DNA from: Bacteroidales bacterium
GTDB lineage: Bacteria; Bacteroidota; Bacteroidia; Bacteroidales; UBA3663
Reading direction: 5' to 3'
NCBI GenBank assembly: GCA_017548545.1
Contig: JAFYZW010000135.1
Coordinates: 1 to 64,000 of the forward strand
DNA length: 64,000 bases
This document shows positions 61,507-64,000 of this stretch, in pieces. The notes below the pieces were generated by a model. The model was not told the DNA's origin, did not search any database, and was given only the letters and a program-made list of their open reading frames with translations. The first letter of the stretch is position 1. Every line of letters starts with the position of its first letter. A program made the translations under genes and the position numbers.

Positions 61507-62331
61507 ATGGAACGCCAATTAGTATCGCACGAGAAGCCCGTTGCCATCCTGACGGGCGTGTTCCCGGAATACTCGCGGGAGGGTATCGCCGTAGATTGCG
61601 GCCACGTGATTCTCTGTAGGCAGGGATCGGCACGGATGATGCTGAACTTCCGCGAACTGCGGCAGGAGAAGGACGTGACGGTCATCCTCTATCCGGGCGA
61701 CGTGGTGATGGTGCAGGACGTGAGCGACGACTTCGCCATCGAGTACCTTGTGGTGACCGACGACATCATGATCGAGGCACAACTTGAGCTGTCGCAGGCC
61801 GATGCCATCCGCGACAACCGGCACGTGTCATCGCACGAGATAGCGGCACTGGCCGACGCGCTGCTGACCGTCTGCAACGCCTCCATCCATTTCGGCGACG
61901 CGAAGGACGCCCGCGACATCGGCATCCTGCAGATGCGCAGTTTCCTGACCGCCTACGGATGCTGGCTGGCACGCCACGGGCACGTCAGCGGACGCTATGC
62001 CTCGCGCAGCGCCGAGCTCTTCGCCCGATTCATGCACCTGCTGACACGGCACTACCGCGAGACGCGGCAGGTGGCCTTCTATGCCGAGAAGATGAACGTC
62101 ACGCCGAAATACCTGAACGGCATCATCTTTGAACAGACAGGCAAGACCGCCAAGGCAGCTATCGATGACTACGTGGTGATGCAGCTCAAGCTCACCCTGC
62201 AGACCGCCGACCAGACGGTGAACGAGACCGCCTGGCAGTACAACTTCTCCAGCCTCTCATTCTTCTGCGACTACTTCCGCCGCCACGTCGGCCTCACTCC
62301 CATGGCCTATCGGGAGCAGGCTCATTCGTAA
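61507..62331 (+). CDS. AraC-family transcriptional regulator
   Basis: A 274-aa regulator without signal or membrane segment. The N-terminal cupin-like sensor (about 10-100: VDCGHVILCRQGSARMMLNFRELRQ, LYPGDVVMVQDVSDDFAIEYLVV) binds an effector. The C-terminal AraC domain (about 180-274) has two helix-turn-helix units: FYAEKMNVTPKYLNGIIFEQTGKTAKAAI and ETAWQYNFSSLSFFCDYFRRHVGLTPMAYREQ. It is transcribed away from the carboxymuconolactone-decarboxylase operon, so it most likely controls that operon and itself. The gene looks GC-richer than the DNA on its right, marking the border of the decayed right edge. Confidence 0.9.
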   Translation: MERQLVSHEKPVAILTGVFPEYSREGIAVDCGHVILCRQGSARMMLNFRELRQEKDVTVILYPGDVVMVQDVSDDFAIEYLVVTDDIMIEAQLELSQADAIRDNRHVSSHEIAALADALLTVCNASIHFGDAKDARDIGILQMRSFLTAYGCWLARHGHVSGRYASRSAELFARFMHLLTRHYRETRQVAFYAEKMNVTPKYLNGIIFEQTGKTAKAAIDDYVVMQLKLTLQTADQTVNETAWQYNFSSLSFFCDYFRRHVGLTPMAYREQAHS

Positions 62332-62379
62332 TGATGAGATAGTTTCGTAACAAATGGTCATTTCCTGTTGGAAGGAGAA

Positions 62380-62511
62380 TCAGAGTGCGGCACTGATGAG
62401 CGAGCGGAACTGCTGGATGCCCTGGTGGTTGTTGTCGAGGGCTTCGACTTCCTTCAGGTAGCGTTCTGCCTTCTCGCGGTCGCCCATGCCGTAGTAGCCG
62501 AGGGCGAGCAT
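62380..62511 (-). pseudogene. C-terminal remnant of a TPR / DUF5107-type protein
   Basis: The minus strand from 62511 encodes LALGYYGMGDREKAERYLKE and ends ...RSLISAAL before a TGA at 62382-62380. This is the closing tetratricopeptide helix pair of a large TPR protein, as found at the end of DUF5107 proteins. The codon directly before the ATG is an in-frame TAA and nothing homologous precedes it, so only about 43 codons survive. Confidence 0.65.
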
Positions 62512-62603
62512 TTACCCACGCAGAATCTACTTTCCGATGCAGAAAGTAATATCTGCAAATGTAAATGGCTGATAATCAGTGTAAATACACCTGTTTGTGG
62601 GTG

Positions 62604-62876
62604 TTAAAAGTGACTCCGAGGGACAGTGGAGGGACGCAAAATAGGCAAAAATCTGCAAATATGACTGCCTTCAAAAAAATGCATGTGGCCCAATGGCAGA
62701 AACACTATTAGGGATCCATAACCAATCGAAGTGACTGAATAAGTAATGCCTTCAAATGTCATCGATGAAGGAATTTGACAAGTCAAGTTTGTTTTTGACA
62801 AGTTATTATTGCAAACAGCTGGAAAAACAATGAAACGAATGATAAATATGCATGTTTTTGAATCATATTTTTGCAA
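62604..62876 (-). pseudogene. Degenerate BspA-like leucine-rich-repeat fragment
   Basis: An open frame of 90 codons whose middle (62721-62786) reads LTCQIPSSMTFEGITYSVTS followed by IG, the standard IPxSVTYEGKTYSVTSIG unit of BspA/LRR_5 surface proteins of Bacteroidales. The flanks do not continue the repeat pattern and there is no signal peptide, so this is a remnant rather than a gene. It lies between the TPR remnant and the ATPase gene. Confidence 0.5.
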
Positions 62877-62961
62877 AGTCGCCCCGAAAAGTGTACATTT
62901 GTGGCCGAAAGTCGCCCCGAAAAGTGTAACTGGGGCTGAAAAAGTCGCCCCGAAAAGTGTA
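62875..62961 (+). repeat. Three 21-bp direct repeats spaced exactly 33 bp before the ATPase gene
   Basis: AAAGTCGCCCCGAAAAGTGT plus A occurs at 62875-62895, 62908-62928 and 62941-62961, all identical, separated by two different 12-base spacers. The last copy ends 33 bases before the ATP-binding protein start codon. The spacing, three turns of the helix, suits a cooperative DNA-binding protein. Confidence 0.85.
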
Positions 62962-62994
62962 ATTAAAGCAATAACCTATTCATATTCAACAATT

Positions 62995-64000
62995 ATGTAT
63001 CAAAGAAAGATTGAGCAATTCCTAAGGGAATGGAAAAACCATAAGGGTCATAACCCACTCGTTATCAAGGGTTGCCGGCAGTGCGGAAAGACAAGCAGCG
63101 TTCTTGACTTCGCACGCAAAAACTATGAGCATGTGGTTTATCTTGATTTCCATGAACATCGAGAATACAAAGCGTTTTTTAATGGCGCTCTTGACACGAA
63201 TACACTTACCATGACTATCTCTGCTGGTATAAAAGGTGCCAAGTTTGTAGCAGGCAAAACGTGCTTGGTGTTCGATGAAATACAAGATTGTCCGTTCGCT
63301 CGTTCTTCCTTAAAATTCTTCAAGTTGGATGGTCGCTACGATGTAATTTGCACTGGGTCTCTGTTAGGTGTGAATGGTTATAAAACCAAGGAGGAAATGG
63401 AAGAGGAAGCTGCGGCCTCGATACCAGTAGGTTTCGAACAACATATCATGATGTTTCCCATGGACTTCGAGGAATGGTTATGGGCAAACGGAGTTCAGGA
63501 ACAGCACATAACCTATCTTCGACAGTGTCTCGAAAAGGAAGAGCCTGTCGAAGAGGGCATCCACCAACGGTTGCGTGAATTATTGCTTCGCTACATCGTC
63601 GTGGGTGGTATGCCACGGGCTGTCTCCACTTTTATGGAAACAAATAACATGAATGATGTTCTTGAGGTTCAACGCAGTATCATTGATACGTATAAGTCCG
63701 ACATGTTGAAATATGCACGTCAGGAGGACAAATCTCGAATCCGCGAATGTTTCGACTCTATCCCCGTACAACTGGCTAAAGAGAACAAGAAGTTCCAATA
63801 CTCGGTGATACGTAAGAGCGGGCGTTCGAGCCAGTATTTGGGAAGCCTGCAATGGATAGAAGATGCTGGCATAATACAACGTTGTTATAATACTACTATC
63901 ACCGAACTGCCTTTAGGTGGAAATGCCATTAACGATATGTTCAAGGTTTATATGACTGATATCGGCTTGCTAATTTCCATGCTCGATGATGGCACAGCGT
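62995..64000 (+). CDS. ATP-binding protein of the AAA/DUF4143 type (3' end outside window)
   Basis: The ATG at 62995 opens 335 codons to the window edge with no stop. The N-terminal ATPase domain has a Walker A GCRQCGKTS (residues 26-34, Lys32, Thr33), Walker B LVFDE (91-95) and a sensor-like CTGSLLGV (119-126). After residue 170 the helical part (LRELLLRYIVVGGMPRAVSTF, SVIRKSGRSSQYLGSLQWIEDAGIIQRCYNTT) matches proteins combining an ATPase with a winged-helix DUF4143 domain. Such genes are very abundant in Bacteroidales and have no established role. The DNA before it carries three identical 21-bp repeats, probably an operator. Confidence 0.85.
   Translation, partial: MYQRKIEQFLREWKNHKGHNPLVIKGCRQCGKTSSVLDFARKNYEHVVYLDFHEHREYKAFFNGALDTNTLTMTISAGIKGAKFVAGKTCLVFDEIQDCPFARSSLKFFKLDGRYDVICTGSLLGVNGYKTKEEMEEEAAASIPVGFEQHIMMFPMDFEEWLWANGVQEQHITYLRQCLEKEEPVEEGIHQRLRELLLRYIVVGGMPRAVSTFMETNNMNDVLEVQRSIIDTYKSDMLKYARQEDKSRIRECFDSIPVQLAKENKKFQYSVIRKSGRSSQYLGSLQWIEDAGIIQRCYNTTITELPLGGNAINDMFKVYMTDIGLLISMLDDGTA

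Noticed and set aside
62368-62607. 79-codon plus-strand frame near the right end
   Set aside because: It is antisense to the TPR remnant and has no family resemblance.

Overview
The window comes from a member of the Bacteroidota, most likely a Prevotella-type Bacteroidales. The basis is four SusC/SusD pairs, hybrid two-component regulators with beta-propeller or periplasmic-binding sensor domains, a type IX secretion C-terminal signal, many SPII lipoproteins, almost no Shine-Dalgarno sequences, and repeated use of the Bacteroidota promoter (TTTG, about 20-22 bp, TAnnTTTG). It is essentially four polysaccharide utilisation loci (PULs) placed end to end, followed by a small accessory/stress operon and a decayed right edge.

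Region 1 (1-16138, minus strand) is a plant-glycan type PUL. In transcription order it holds a GH2 beta-galactosidase, a membrane sensor fused directly to an AraC domain, SusC, SusD, a GH127 beta-L-arabinofuranosidase, then a lipoprotein / 61-aa basic protein / L-fucose-isomerase-like operon that runs off the left edge. Terminator-like hairpins split it into separate units. The GH127 and GH2 suggest an arabinose- and galactose-containing substrate.

Region 2 (16314-28321, plus strand) looks like a fructan (levan/inulin) PUL: a GH43-like lipoprotein, a hybrid regulator with a sugar-binding-protein sensor domain (as in the fructose sensor BT1754), SusC, SusD, a probable surface glycan-binding lipoprotein, and a GH32 enzyme. 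A CDF metal transporter and a lone nrdG follow on the minus strand.

Region 3 (30158-39393) is a SusC/SusD pair whose SusC carries an STN signalling domain, followed by two TlpA-type thioredoxin lipoproteins. It is read divergently from an ECF sigma factor / FecR-type anti-sigma pair, so cell-surface signalling is the likely control.

Region 4 (39407-57328, plus strand) has a GH43 with a complete catalytic triad, a full hybrid regulator, SusC, SusD, a degenerate GH43-fold lipoprotein, a VCBS/FG-GAP protein, a short type IX-secreted protein, a sialidase-fold hydrolase, and an alpha/alpha-barrel protein I could not place in a family. L-arabinan or a related pectic side chain is a guess.

Region 5 (57329-64000) starts with an array of ten 41-bp palindromic repeats and a second inverted-repeat element. 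It continues with an alpha/beta hydrolase / cyclophilin-like / carboxymuconolactone decarboxylase-cupin operon with a divergent AraC regulator, then gene remnants (TPR and BspA-like), a 33-bp-spaced triple repeat, and an ATP-binding protein that runs off the right edge.

The least expected content is the repeat DNA. A nonamer family (consensus TCAAACCCT) occurs at three separate places, twice inside coding sequence and once supplying a stop codon. In the fructan regulator gene it runs in register into a second nonamer (CTATAGTCA) that itself encodes the hydrophobic signal segment. Other repeats are a heptamer array that could fold on itself, the 41-bp array, and the iteron-like repeats before the ATPase gene.
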